DNA from: Cupriavidus sp. D39
Lineage (GTDB): Bacteria > Pseudomonadota > Gammaproteobacteria > Burkholderiales > Burkholderiaceae
Direction of reading: 5' to 3'
NCBI RefSeq assembly: GCF_026627925.1
Contig: NZ_JAPNLE010000006.1
Coordinates: forward strand, 434,001 to 498,000
Length of the DNA: 64,000 nt
Every line of letters starts with the position of its first letter. Positions within the stretch are counted from its first letter, which is position 1. The translations under genes were made by a program, and so were the position numbers. The notes beneath the pieces are model-generated. The model saw only the letters and a list, made by a program, of their open reading frames with translations, ran no database searches and was not told where the DNA came from. Below are positions 18,065 to 27,216 of this stretch, in pieces.

Positions 18065-20319
18065 CGAAGAGCACCGACAAGCCCATTGACGACGAGGCTT
18101 TCCCGACGGGGGAGCCGACCAACATTTCGCGGCGTCGTTTCCTTCTGGCTTCCGCAGGCACTGTCGCGGGCGCCTTCGTGCTCGGTTTTGGCCTTCCGCT
18201 TGGCACAGCGCGAGCCCAGGTCACGGTCAGCGCCGTCGTGCCGGGCACGCGGGTTCCCGCGTTCCTCGAGATCCGGCCAGACAATACGATTCGCCTGCAA
18301 AGTCCCTTTATGGAGGGCGGGCAGGGCATCTTCACCGCAATGGCGCAGATCGTCGGCGAGGAGCTCGATGCGGACCCGGCGAGCTTTATTGTGGAGAACG
18401 CACCGGCCGGCGCCGAGTACAAAGTCATGGAAAACGGTATGCGGATTACCGGCGGTAGCATGTCGGTCCGCATGAGCTATCCGACGATGCGCCGCCTTGG
18501 CGCATTGGCGCGCCAAATGCTACTGCAGGCTGCATCCGCCCAACTCGGCGTGCCGTTGGATGCGCTGACCACCGAGCCGGGCAGGGTCATCCATGTCGCC
18601 TCGGGGCGCTCGCTGAGCTATGGACAACTAGCTTCGCGCGCCATGGACCTGCCGGTGCCCGATCCGGCCAGCGTGAAGCTGAAGGATCCCGGCCAGTTCC
18701 GCTGGATCGGCAAGCCGGTCCAGCGCCTGGATGTCTACGAAAAATCGACGGGCAAGGCGATTTTCGGCATCGACTGCCGCGTGGATGGCATGTTGCAGGC
18801 GGCCGTGCAGCATGCGCCGCGACTGGGTCTGACCGTCGGCACCATCCGCAACGAGGACGAGGTCAAGGCGATGAAGGGCGTGCATTCGGTTCATCGCCTG
18901 CCTGGCGCGGTCGCGGTGGTCGCCGAGCGATGGTGGGACGCCAGGCGTGCAGCCGGGGCGGCCCAGGTCGACTGGCGGGATCCGGGGCCGGATTCCAACC
19001 CGCGCTACATGCCGGCGGACTTCTCCACGGCGGCGTTCGCTGAGCACCTTGCCAACGCCCAGGGGACGATCGACAACTCCGAAGTCGTCGGCGATGTGGC
19101 CACTGCGCTGGAAAAGGCGCACACGGTTGTCAGCGCGACCTACCACAGCCAGTACCTCAATCACGCGCAACTGGAGCCGCCTTCGGCACTGGCCAGGTTC
19201 AGCCCGGATGGCACGCTTGAGTTGTGGGTCCCCAACCAGGCGCCAGAGATGTTCCGGGACGACATCGCGAAGCGCACCGGCCTGCCTCCGGAGAAGATCC
19301 TCATCCACTCGCCGCTGCTGGGAGGATTCTTTGGGCGTCATTTCCTTTATGAAAACGCCGTGGTCTATCCGCAGGCGATCCAGCTGGCCAGGACGGTCGG
19401 GCGTCCTGTCAAAGTCATCTGGAGCCGCGAGGAAGAGTTCCTGCGCGATACCTTGCGCCCCATGGCCGCCGTTCGGTTTCGCGGCGGGCTCGACGATATG
19501 GGGATGCCCATTGCCCTGGAGGCAGTGAGCGCGACGGAAGGTCCCACCGAGGCAATCAGGAACAAGCGGGGCGAGAAGGTTGACTATACGGCCCTGGAAG
19601 GTCTGACCAACAAGACCTATGCGATTGCGGACCGTCGCATTGCCCAGCGCTATGTGAAGAGCCCTGCTGTGCTCGGCTATTGGCGCTCAGTCGGCAATTC
19701 GATGAACGACTTTTTCTACGAGACTTTCCTCGACGAACTGGCAGACAAGGGTGGGCAGGACCCGTATGAACTGCGGATGCGGCTACTGCAGGGCGACCAG
19801 CGGCTGACTGACTTGTTGCGCGCGGCCGGCGAGCTGTCGGGCGGCTGGAAGCGTGGACCGTTCACCGCTGCGGACGGCACGCGGCGCGCCCGGGGCGTCG
19901 CGATGGCAAAGGCCTTCGGCACGGAGACAGCGGCGATCGCGGAGGTTTCGATTGAGCACGGCCAGGTCAGGGTGCACGACATCTGGGAGGCGATCGATCC
20001 TGGCAGCATCGTAAATCCGGCCATTATCGAAGCGCAGGTCAACGGGGCCGTGGCGCTTGGGCTTTCGCAGGTGTTGCTCGAAGAGAGCGTCTACGAGAAC
20101 GGCATGCCGGTGGCGCGGAACTACGACCGGTATCCGATCCTTCCGCCTGGTCGCATGGCGCGCGTGCACGTCCGGATCATCGAGAGCGGTGCAAAGATGG
20201 GAGGCATTGGGGAGCCGCCGCTACCAGCCGTCCCACCCGCCGTGGCGAACGCGGTTTCCCGGTTGACTGGCCAGCGCATCCGCAGCATGCCGCTCTCGCA
20301 CTACAAATTCGATGCCTAG
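18061..20319 (+). CDS. iorB: Molybdopterin-binding subunit of the molybdenum hydroxylase (isoquinoline 1-oxidoreductase beta type)
   Basis: A 752-residue catalytic subunit of the xanthine-oxidase family that hydroxylates N-heterocycles or aldehydes using water. A twin-arginine signal is present (SRRRFLLASAGTVAGAF, residues 23-39), so the enzyme is likely periplasmic. Further on are the aldehyde-oxidase repeats typical of IorB, including LLGGFFGRHFLYENAV, and the molybdenum-site GGIGEPPLPAVPPAV near the C-terminus, whose Glu is the catalytic base. No FAD subunit is encoded nearby, as usual for the IorAB class, which feeds a cytochrome. The true substrate is unknown. Confidence 0.92.
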   Translation: MTKSTDKPIDDEAFPTGEPTNISRRRFLLASAGTVAGAFVLGFGLPLGTARAQVTVSAVVPGTRVPAFLEIRPDNTIRLQSPFMEGGQGIFTAMAQIVGEELDADPASFIVENAPAGAEYKVMENGMRITGGSMSVRMSYPTMRRLGALARQMLLQAASAQLGVPLDALTTEPGRVIHVASGRSLSYGQLASRAMDLPVPDPASVKLKDPGQFRWIGKPVQRLDVYEKSTGKAIFGIDCRVDGMLQAAVQHAPRLGLTVGTIRNEDEVKAMKGVHSVHRLPGAVAVVAERWWDARRAAGAAQVDWRDPGPDSNPRYMPADFSTAAFAEHLANAQGTIDNSEVVGDVATALEKAHTVVSATYHSQYLNHAQLEPPSALARFSPDGTLELWVPNQAPEMFRDDIAKRTGLPPEKILIHSPLLGGFFGRHFLYENAVVYPQAIQLARTVGRPVKVIWSREEEFLRDTLRPMAAVRFRGGLDDMGMPIALEAVSATEGPTEAIRNKRGEKVDYTALEGLTNKTYAIADRRIAQRYVKSPAVLGYWRSVGNSMNDFFYETFLDELADKGGQDPYELRMRLLQGDQRLTDLLRAAGELSGGWKRGPFTAADGTRRARGVAMAKAFGTETAAIAEVSIEHGQVRVHDIWEAIDPGSIVNPAIIEAQVNGAVALGLSQVLLEESVYENGMPVARNYDRYPILPPGRMARVHVRIIESGAKMGGIGEPPLPAVPPAVANAVSRLTGQRIRSMPLSHYKFDA

Positions 20320-20379
20320 CAAGACTGTCATGCCGGGGATTGCGACAACACATGACCGAATGCCGTTTTGGCGGGAGTG

Positions 20380-21939
20380 CTACCGATGGTCTCCGACATA
20401 GCGCTTGCGCACTGGCGGCTGTTCGCCAATGTGAAAGGCAAGGCGTCGCTCGCGCAGTTCGGCGTCTGCGGCGGTAAATCGCTCTAGTCTGCGCTGGTGC
20501 TCGAGCCAGTTCTCATATGGAGAAAGTACTCGAGATAGCGATCCCTGGATCGCAGTGTCTCGGAACAGCCCCCAGGACAACGCGCCGCGACGCAGTCTGG
20601 CTGCGCGCGTGAGCTGCATCACCTCAACGAGCTCCGCGGCATGCGCAGGGTTGATGTGGTATTCGACCGTCACCATGACGGGGCCTTCATCTGGGTGAAC
20701 CGGGGCCACCGGATCCGGCACCTCATTGGTGGGCGCCGGATCCAGGTTGACATCCTTGCCGCCCACGGACCAGCGTCGGACGATGGGAAGCAGCAGCACG
20801 CCTGCCGCCGCCGCGGATACGATGGCTGCCTGTACGCCAAACCTGGCTGCAACATTGCCGAACAGCATCGCGCCAAAGGCGGTGCCGCCCATCAGCGCCA
20901 TCTGATAGACCGACATGCCACGCGCGCGCACCCAGTTCGGCAGAGCCAGCTGTGCCGCTGTCGACAGGGTGTTCGCTGTAGAAATCCACGCCATGCCAAC
21001 CATGAAGATGGCCGGGAGGGCGATCCAGGTTACCGGCGCAAGCGCTACAGCAGCACTTGCCGCTGCGTGCAAAAGAGAACCCCACAACACGATCTGGTCC
21101 CGGTCGAGCCGTGCTCGCCATTGAGGCAACAGCAGCGCAGCGGTGATGGCGCCGGTCCCCATTGTCGCCAACAGCAGCGTGAACATACCCGGGCCAGCAC
21201 CGCTCAAGCGGCGCGCAACCAGGGGCATCAGCGCCACGAGCGCGCTCATCTGCAGGGAAAAGAGAAAGACTCTCAACGTGACCGCCCGCACCCGCGGTGA
21301 CTCGCGTACGTGCTGGAGTCCGATACGGACGGCACCCAAAAAGCACTCGCCGGGCAGAGTCGACGGTCGCTTGACCGAGCGCCAGCGCAGAATCACTACG
21401 AGTGCACCCGCGGCAACGACGGCATTGAGCACGAACACCCACGCGGTGCCGGCTCCGGCCAGCAATGCACCGGCGACGGTAGGGCCCACGACATGGGACA
21501 GATTCATCGAAATCCCGTTCAAGGCCAGTGCAGCCGGCAGCTGTTCCCTGGTAACCACCTCCGGCACGATAGCGGCGAATACAGGCCAGCGCATGGCCAG
21601 CCCTATGCCGTTAAGGAAGGTCAGGGAGAGGAGCAACTCGGCTGTCAGCGCGTCGGCGAAGGCAAGCGCGGCAGTGAGCAGGGACACGGCCGCCACCCAT
21701 AGCTGGGTCGAAGCAAGATACCGGCGCCGGTCCGTGATATCGGCCAGCGCGCCACTTGGAAGACCAAGCAGGAATACTGGCAGAGTGCTCGCGCTCTGGA
21801 CCAGCGCGACCATCACGGCGCTGTCAGTCAGCGTTGTCATCAACCAGGCCGATGCAACGTCGTTCATCCACATTGTCATGTTTGCCGCCAGCCAGGCGAA
21901 CCAGAGGCTCCGGAATACAGGGCCTTCGAGTGGCATCAA
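20380..21939 (-). CDS. MFS_3 (DUF894) exporter with C-terminal ABM-like domain
   Basis: A 519-residue transporter. Residues 1-400 have 12 hydrophobic segments with EntS-like motifs (FLLGLPSGALADITDRRRYL, GIGLAMRWPVFAAIVPEVV). A cytoplasmic domain of about 95 residues follows (VTVEYHINPAHAAELVEVMQ, RGALSWGLFRDTA), resembling the ferredoxin-like antibiotic-biosynthesis-monooxygenase fold seen in several DUF894 proteins. The length is normal for that subgroup. It converges with the molybdenum hydroxylase gene and is divergent from the LysR gene at 22157. Exports an unknown small molecule. Confidence 0.87.
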   Translation of the reverse strand: MMPLEGPVFRSLWFAWLAANMTMWMNDVASAWLMTTLTDSAVMVALVQSASTLPVFLLGLPSGALADITDRRRYLASTQLWVAAVSLLTAALAFADALTAELLLSLTFLNGIGLAMRWPVFAAIVPEVVTREQLPAALALNGISMNLSHVVGPTVAGALLAGAGTAWVFVLNAVVAAGALVVILRWRSVKRPSTLPGECFLGAVRIGLQHVRESPRVRAVTLRVFLFSLQMSALVALMPLVARRLSGAGPGMFTLLLATMGTGAITAALLLPQWRARLDRDQIVLWGSLLHAAASAAVALAPVTWIALPAIFMVGMAWISTANTLSTAAQLALPNWVRARGMSVYQMALMGGTAFGAMLFGNVAARFGVQAAIVSAAAAGVLLLPIVRRWSVGGKDVNLDPAPTNEVPDPVAPVHPDEGPVMVTVEYHINPAHAAELVEVMQLTRAARLRRGALSWGLFRDTAIQGSLSRVLSPYENWLEHQRRLERFTAADAELRERRLAFHIGEQPPVRKRYVGDHR

Positions 21940-22030
21940 TGCGGTAGGTAGTCTCGACTGCGTTGCCTGTCAGCCGGGAAGGATAGGGGCGGAATACCCT
22001 ATGACCGGGCCGCGCGGTCCATGGTATCAT

Positions 22031-22068
22031 GGTTCCGAGTATCAGACCAAGTTCCGTTGTTCAGAACC
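22031..22068. promoter_or_regulatory. Candidate operator with paired GGTTCC / AGAACC half-sites
   Basis: The divergent region between the MFS_3 exporter and the LysR gene contains GGTTCC (22031-22036), AGTTCCG (22050-22056) and AGAACC (22063-22068). The same half-sites recur upstream of the thiolase at 1824, the acyl-CoA synthetase at 34793, the rubredoxin/thiolase divergent region at 44198-44433 and the porin at 57899. The binding protein is unknown; the IclR-family regulator at 39724 or a LysR are the options. Confidence 0.35.
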
Positions 22069-22156
22069 AAGAATCTGAAGCAGGAGACCCGCCACAGGGC
22101 GGCAGAGCGAGAAGAATTTCTACGCCGGAGAGGGTCGCTAATGTGACCTGAACATC

Positions 22157-23068
22157 ATGGAGAACGTGCGCGGTATCAATACCTTCATCCGCATTGTGCA
22201 GACCGGGAACTTCAGCCGTGCCGCACGGGAACTGGGCATCACGCCCCAGGCTGCCAGCATTCACGTCAAGCTGATCGAGGACTGGGTCGGTGTCCGGCTG
22301 CTCAACCGCAGTACCCGAAAGATCAGTCTTACCGAAGAAGGCGCCAGTTTTTACCATACCTGCGTCGACGCGTTTCGCTCGATTGACGATGAGGTCGAGC
22401 GCATGCGCGACGCCTCGGCGGAAGTGTTCGGCACCGTAAAGCTGGCTGCGCCGGTCGGCATGGCTTCGCGCTTCATCGCGCCCGCGCTGGGACGGTTCCT
22501 GGAGAAGTACCCGCGCGTGTCCGTTGACCTGATTGTGCAGAACAGGATTCCCGACGTTGTCGCTGAAGGCATCGACGTCGGCGTCCTTCCTCACCCGCTG
22601 CCGGATACCACGTTGATCGCGCGACGCGTGGTGACATCGCCATTTGTCCTCTGTGCTTCCCCGGCCTACCTGCAACGCCACGGCAGGCCGATGACCATCG
22701 CGGATCTGGCGCACCATCGCCGGATCGACCTCCGAAGCTGGGTCACGAACGCGGTGCGGTCATGGCGCCTGCGATCCGGAGACGAAATCGTGACCAGCCA
22801 GGCCCCAGCGTGTCTGGTGACCAACGATGGCGACAGCCTCATCGAGGCGATGCTCAGTGGCGCCGGCATCGGGCTGCTTACCCGCTACCGGGTCGTTCCC
22901 TACCTGCGTTCCGGACGCCTTGAGACGGTGCTGGACGGACAGGTCGAGGGAGAACTCAGCTACTCGATCTACATGCAGCAACGTAACCAGATACCAAGAA
23001 AGATCCGGGTCATGGCGGACTTTCTGTATCACGTGCTCAGCTTGCACCCCGATCTGCGCCAGGAGTGA
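22157..23068 (+). CDS. LysR-family transcriptional regulator
   Basis: A 303-residue LysR protein of the CrgA/DmlR branch: winged HTH at residues 5-65 (FIRIVQTGNFSRAARELGIT, then VRLLNRSTRKISLTEEG) and an effector-binding domain (KLAAPVGMASRFIAPALG, GIDVGVLPHPLPD, GAGIGLLTRYRVV). Intact. It precedes the catabolic block 23280-33436 in the same direction and is divergent from the MFS_3 exporter, so it may control either. Its ligand is unknown. Confidence 0.92.
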   Translation: MENVRGINTFIRIVQTGNFSRAARELGITPQAASIHVKLIEDWVGVRLLNRSTRKISLTEEGASFYHTCVDAFRSIDDEVERMRDASAEVFGTVKLAAPVGMASRFIAPALGRFLEKYPRVSVDLIVQNRIPDVVAEGIDVGVLPHPLPDTTLIARRVVTSPFVLCASPAYLQRHGRPMTIADLAHHRRIDLRSWVTNAVRSWRLRSGDEIVTSQAPACLVTNDGDSLIEAMLSGAGIGLLTRYRVVPYLRSGRLETVLDGQVEGELSYSIYMQQRNQIPRKIRVMADFLYHVLSLHPDLRQE

Positions 23069-23279
23069 GCCGCGATTAGCCAGGAGCGTGCGCGTTGCGA
23101 TACCTGCATGCCGACTCCGGAAGATCATGCCTCCACTATCAATCTGCAGTTGAAGGTGCTTAAAGGCCGGCTCGCAATTTTGCCGGGATCACGACCCTAG
23201 AATGGGTTCGTCATCCGCCGGTTCCGGAACGATAGGCCAGCCAGCGCGGGCATCTTAACTGCAGGAAAAACGGGGGTGC

Positions 23280-24701
23280 ATGAAATCTATCCATACCGAT
23301 GTCGTCGTTGTCGGCGCTGGGATCGCGGGCCTGACGACGGCCGTGCGTTTGTCGGAACAAGGCGTCAATACGCTGGTGCTGGAACGCGGGGAGCCGGAAA
23401 AGTACCTGTGCAACACGCGCATGGCTGGCGGCGCGTTCCACGTCGCCCACCAGGACGTGGCAGACGATTCACAGGTGATCCTGCGCGCCATCACCAGCCG
23501 CACCGGTGACTCCGCCAGCACCGAACTGGTCGAGGCGCTGGCCAACGACATCGGGGAGGCCACGCAATGGCTCAAGCGGCAGGGCGTCCGGTTTATCAAG
23601 GTGGGGCATGAGTCGTACCGCAAGCATACGCTGGCACCGCCGATCGCAACGCGGGGCCGCGAGTATTGGGTCGGCCGCGGTGGCGATGTCCTGCTGCGCA
23701 CCCTGGCCAGCAGTCTGGCGAAACACGGCGGCAGGATTCTGCACGGGGCTCGCGCAACCGCCCTGACCATGCGCGACGGTGCTTGTGTCGGCTTGCACGC
23801 GGCGTGCGTCACGGGCCCGGTCGACATTGAGGCACGCGCGGTCGTGATCTGCGATGGCGGATTCCATTCGAACATGGACTTGCTGCGCGAGTTCATCAGC
23901 CCCGCGCCGGAGAAGCTCAAACAGCGCAACGCGCGGACCGGCCACGGCGACGGGCTGCGCATGGCGCGCGAAGCGGGTGCGCAACTGGTGGGGCTCAATC
24001 GGTTCTACGGTCATGCGCTGGCGCAAGACGCCATGCACAACGATGACTTGTCGCCATTCCCGATGATGGATTTCGTCTGCGCAGCGGGGATTGTGGTCGA
24101 CATGTCGGGCCGGCGGTTCGCGAACGAGGGCCTGGGCGGCGTGACAATGGCCAACACCATCGCGGCGCAGGCGGATCCGTTGGGCGCAACCGTGATTTTT
24201 GATGCGGACATCTGGAACGGACCGGGCCGCGAGTATCTGATTTCCGCCAATCCGACCTTGGTGTCAAGCCGGGGCACCCTTTACTCCGCCACCGACCTCG
24301 ACAGCCTGGCAAGCCAGGCTGGCCTGCCCGCTGACGTCCTGCAGCAGACGGTGGCCCAGTACAACGCCGCCGTAGACAGCGGCTCGACCGACAGCCTGGT
24401 GCCGAAGCGCAGCACCGGCGGTTACCGGGCCTGGCCGATCCGCAAGGCGCCGTTCTACGCGGTCAAGCTCTGTGCCGGCATCACCTACACCATGGGCGGG
24501 ATCATGATAGACGCCGACGGGCGAGTGCTTGATGCGGCCAACCGGCCGATTCCGAACCTCTATGCGGCCGGCTGTGCCACAGGGGGCATCGAAGGCGGCG
24601 GTGATCGTGAACAGGTCGCGTACATCGGCGGGCTGAGCCGCTCCGCGGTCTTTGGCCTGCGCGCGGCGAATGCAATCGCGTCGACGCTGGTCCCGGCGTG
24701 A
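23280..24701 (+). CDS. FAD-dependent oxidoreductase, tricarballylate dehydrogenase-like
   Basis: A 473-residue FAD_binding_2 flavoprotein related to TcuA and fumarate reductase flavoproteins. The FAD motif is VVVGAGIAGLTTAVRLSEQG (residues 8-27); the substrate lobe has GGFHSNMDLL and RFANEGLGGV; the C-terminal FAD contact is NLYAAGCATGGIEGGG. Such enzymes oxidise a carboxylate or ketone next to a C-C bond, passing electrons to a membrane partner. The next gene is a tiny membrane protein, then a Bug receptor, so this may be a transport/oxidation operon for a polycarboxylate. A different TcuA-like protein lies at 44965. GGAAAAACGGGGGTGC precedes the ATG. Confidence 0.85.
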   Translation: MKSIHTDVVVVGAGIAGLTTAVRLSEQGVNTLVLERGEPEKYLCNTRMAGGAFHVAHQDVADDSQVILRAITSRTGDSASTELVEALANDIGEATQWLKRQGVRFIKVGHESYRKHTLAPPIATRGREYWVGRGGDVLLRTLASSLAKHGGRILHGARATALTMRDGACVGLHAACVTGPVDIEARAVVICDGGFHSNMDLLREFISPAPEKLKQRNARTGHGDGLRMAREAGAQLVGLNRFYGHALAQDAMHNDDLSPFPMMDFVCAAGIVVDMSGRRFANEGLGGVTMANTIAAQADPLGATVIFDADIWNGPGREYLISANPTLVSSRGTLYSATDLDSLASQAGLPADVLQQTVAQYNAAVDSGSTDSLVPKRSTGGYRAWPIRKAPFYAVKLCAGITYTMGGIMIDADGRVLDAANRPIPNLYAAGCATGGIEGGGDREQVAYIGGLSRSAVFGLRAANAIASTLVPA

Positions 24702-24789
24702 ACCGTCGACCATCTTCTGATGTCACCAAACGCTGTGATGAATTTGCGTCACAGCGCCAGATTTCCCTCTCGATAGCGGAGTACCACGT

Positions 24790-25035
24790 ATGCAGGCTCA
24801 CACCGACCACGCGGCCCCGACATTTCCGGCGCTGCACTTTCTCGTCAACCACGGCAACTTACTGGCGCTACTGCTTGCCCTGTGCCCACCGTTCGGCGGC
24901 TTGTTGTTCTGGGCCACGGGCAGCTCGCCTGCCTTCCTTGTTGCCGGCGCGTTAGGCGGAGCGTTCCTGTACCTGATCATGCGCAGCTATGTCGACCTGG
25001 TCAGGATCATCGTTGACATGCTGCTGCCAAAGTGA
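24790..25035 (+). CDS. Small two-helix membrane protein, unknown function
   Basis: 81 residues with two hydrophobic helices: about residues 25-45 (LLALLLALCPPFGGLLFW) and 47-66 (FLVAGALGGAFLYLIM). Its ATG lies 88 bp after the flavoprotein stop and 67 bp before the Bug receptor, in the same direction. It may anchor the upstream flavoprotein to the membrane or form part of its electron path; this is inferred only from position. Not recognised as a family. Confidence 0.7.
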   Translation: MQAHTDHAAPTFPALHFLVNHGNLLALLLALCPPFGGLLFWATGSSPAFLVAGALGGAFLYLIMRSYVDLVRIIVDMLLPK

Positions 25036-25101
25036 GTGGTGTCGCGCAACGCATGGCGCCAGGTCAACTGACACGCAAGACTTCTGATGGGGTGACCAAG
25101 A

Positions 25102-26115
25102 ATGATGGGATTCTTCTCTGCGGCCAGCGCCGGCGGTGCGCTGCTTCGTGCAGTGGTTCGGCGGTTGATGGCGGCTGCCTTCGCCTGCGCCCTGGCGACG
25201 ACCGCGACGGCCGGCGCGGCACAGTCCTATCCGGACCGGCCCATCCGCTGGATCGTCCCGTGGCCGCCGGGTGGGGGTGCTGATCTGCTCGCGCGGATAC
25301 TGCATGCGCGCCTGGGGCAGATCCTTGGCCAGTCGGTTGTGATCGACAACCGCGGAGGGGCAGCGGGCAACATTGGCGCCGCGGCGGGTGCGAGAGCGGC
25401 GCCGGACGGGTACACGCTGACCTTTGCATACTCGGCGACGCATTCGATCAATCCGCTCGTTTTCCCGAGAATGCCCTTCGCCGAACATGACTTTGCGCCG
25501 GTGATCTTCCTGACGCTGGTCCCGCAAGTGCTCGTGGTCAACGCCAACCTGCCGGTTCACAACGTGCAGGAACTCGTTGCGCTTTCGAAGAAGCGACAGG
25601 TTACCTATGCGTCGTCAGCGCCGGGGTCTATTGGCCACCTGGGCGGTGAGCTGTTTGCGTCGATGACCGGCGCAAACATGCTGCACGTTCCCTATCGAGG
25701 CGGCGGTCCCGCCCTGACAGCGGTGCTCTCCGGGGAAATCGATGCGCTGATCGGCATACCCGTCGTCCTCGGGCCGCAGATCAAGGCCGGAAAGTTGCGT
25801 GCGATCGGCATTACGACGTCGAAGCGAACCAGTGTTCTGCCAGGTGTGCCGACGATAGCGGAGTCTGGCGTGCCGAACTTCGACGTGAGCTCATGGAATG
25901 GCGTGCTGGTCCCCGCCGGGACGCCGCCAGAGGTGATCGCGAAGCTCAACGCGGCATTCAACAAGACGATGGCGGATCCGAAGGTGCGTGCGCAACTCGC
26001 CGAAGCCGGCTACGAAATCGTCGGCGGCGAGCCCGAGAAGCTGTCCCGCTTTATCACGAGCGAACTGGCGAAATGGAGGCCGGTAGTGAAAAAGGTAAAT
26101 CTCCACGTGGACTGA
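25102..26115 (+). CDS. Bug-family (TctC-like) periplasmic substrate-binding protein
   Basis: A 337-residue tripartite tricarboxylate transporter receptor. Signal peptide to about residue 39 (LMAAAFACALATTATAGAA), then the family opening YPDRPIRWIVPWPPGGGADLL and the ligand loop GQSVVIDNRGGAAGNIG. The conserved APDGYTLTF and VPTIAESGVPNFDVSSWNG are present. Bug proteins bind small carboxylates in the periplasm; no TctA or TctB membrane subunit is encoded nearby, which is common for orphan Bug receptors of Burkholderiales. Second ATG at 25105 is also possible. Confidence 0.93.
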   Translation: MMGFFSAASAGGALLRAVVRRLMAAAFACALATTATAGAAQSYPDRPIRWIVPWPPGGGADLLARILHARLGQILGQSVVIDNRGGAAGNIGAAAGARAAPDGYTLTFAYSATHSINPLVFPRMPFAEHDFAPVIFLTLVPQVLVVNANLPVHNVQELVALSKKRQVTYASSAPGSIGHLGGELFASMTGANMLHVPYRGGGPALTAVLSGEIDALIGIPVVLGPQIKAGKLRAIGITTSKRTSVLPGVPTIAESGVPNFDVSSWNGVLVPAGTPPEVIAKLNAAFNKTMADPKVRAQLAEAGYEIVGGEPEKLSRFITSELAKWRPVVKKVNLHVD

Positions 26116-26180
26116 AGCAGTGCGCGGTCAACGCTCACATCCCCTTGCACCACCTCAACCTCGATACTGGATTCGATACC

Positions 26181-27197
26181 ATGACTGAAAAGCTGCTGGA
26201 TACCGACAACGACAACACCATTCGCATGAGCGTGAGCGAGGCAAGAGCGCTCGGCGAGGGCGCCTTGGTCAAGCTCCGGTACACGCCGGAAGAGGCTGCT
26301 GTGATCGCAACGCACCTGGTTGACGCTGCCACGTGGGGCTATGAATTCGCGGGTTTGCCCCGGATTCTCGTGATCGCTGGAAGGCCGGAGCTGAAGCAGC
26401 CGCGTGCGCCGGTAGCGGTCGTGCGGGAGACGCCGGTGTCAGCGTTGCTCGATGGTGGAAACAATGTGGGCTACATCTCGCTCAATCGTGCTGTCGAGGT
26501 CGTCATCGAGAAGGTACGCCAATCCGGCATTGCCATCGTCGGCCTGCGCAACAGCTGGTTTGCCGGGCGCAATGCCTATTACCTGGAGAAGATCGCCAGG
26601 GAAGGGTTCGCCACGCTTTACTTTGGCAGCAGCAGTCCCACCGTGGTGCCACCCGGTGCCGTGCGCAAGGCGCTCGGCACCAATCCGCTTGCCATTGCGC
26701 TACCAGGCAAGGTTGATCCGTTCATCTTTGACATGGGTACGGCCTCGGTCATGTCGGGCGAGCTCCTTATGAAAGCATTTCTCGGCGAGACGTTTCATAA
26801 GGTCGTCGGCATCGACAAGCACGGCGAACCGACGCGCGTAGCGAGCGAACTGCTGGAGGGCGGTGTGCTGCCCTTCGGCGGGCACAAGGGGTATGGCCTG
26901 TCCCTCGCCATCCAGGCGCTTGGACTGATGGCGGGCGCCCGGATGCGAAATGGCGACGTTAGCGACTTTGGCTACCTCTTCGTGGCGTTCAATCCGGAAC
27001 TCCTGATGCCGACTGAACAGTTCACATCGGAAATGGAGGAACTCCTGGCCACAATCAGGGGACTTCCGCGGCAAGCCGGGGTCGCGGAAATTCGTATTCC
27101 GTCTGAGCGCGGCTTTCGCGAGCGGGAACTCCGGCGCACGCAAGGTATCCTCGTGAACAAACGCGTCGTAGAACGCTTGCAGCAGTTGACCAACTGA
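26181..27197 (+). CDS. Malate/L-lactate/ureidoglycolate dehydrogenase family (LDH2) oxidoreductase
   Basis: A 338-residue member of the LDH2/MDH2 family, NAD(P)-dependent 2-hydroxyacid dehydrogenases unrelated to Rossmann LDH. Visible signatures include GGNNVGYISLNRAVEVVIEK, the NAD-site RKALGTNPLAIALP and FDMGTASVMSGEL, and the C-terminal GGHKGYGLSLAIQALG with its lysine. ATG 26181 fits the family start (the frame stays open upstream into the receptor gene but is not protein-like there). Flanked by two Bug receptors: the substrate is probably a hydroxyacid imported or formed here. Confidence 0.9.
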   Translation: MTEKLLDTDNDNTIRMSVSEARALGEGALVKLRYTPEEAAVIATHLVDAATWGYEFAGLPRILVIAGRPELKQPRAPVAVVRETPVSALLDGGNNVGYISLNRAVEVVIEKVRQSGIAIVGLRNSWFAGRNAYYLEKIAREGFATLYFGSSSPTVVPPGAVRKALGTNPLAIALPGKVDPFIFDMGTASVMSGELLMKAFLGETFHKVVGIDKHGEPTRVASELLEGGVLPFGGHKGYGLSLAIQALGLMAGARMRNGDVSDFGYLFVAFNPELLMPTEQFTSEMEELLATIRGLPRQAGVAEIRIPSERGFRERELRRTQGILVNKRVVERLQQLTN

Positions 27198-27216
27198 CGT
27201 CCGGCAGGAGACAGGC

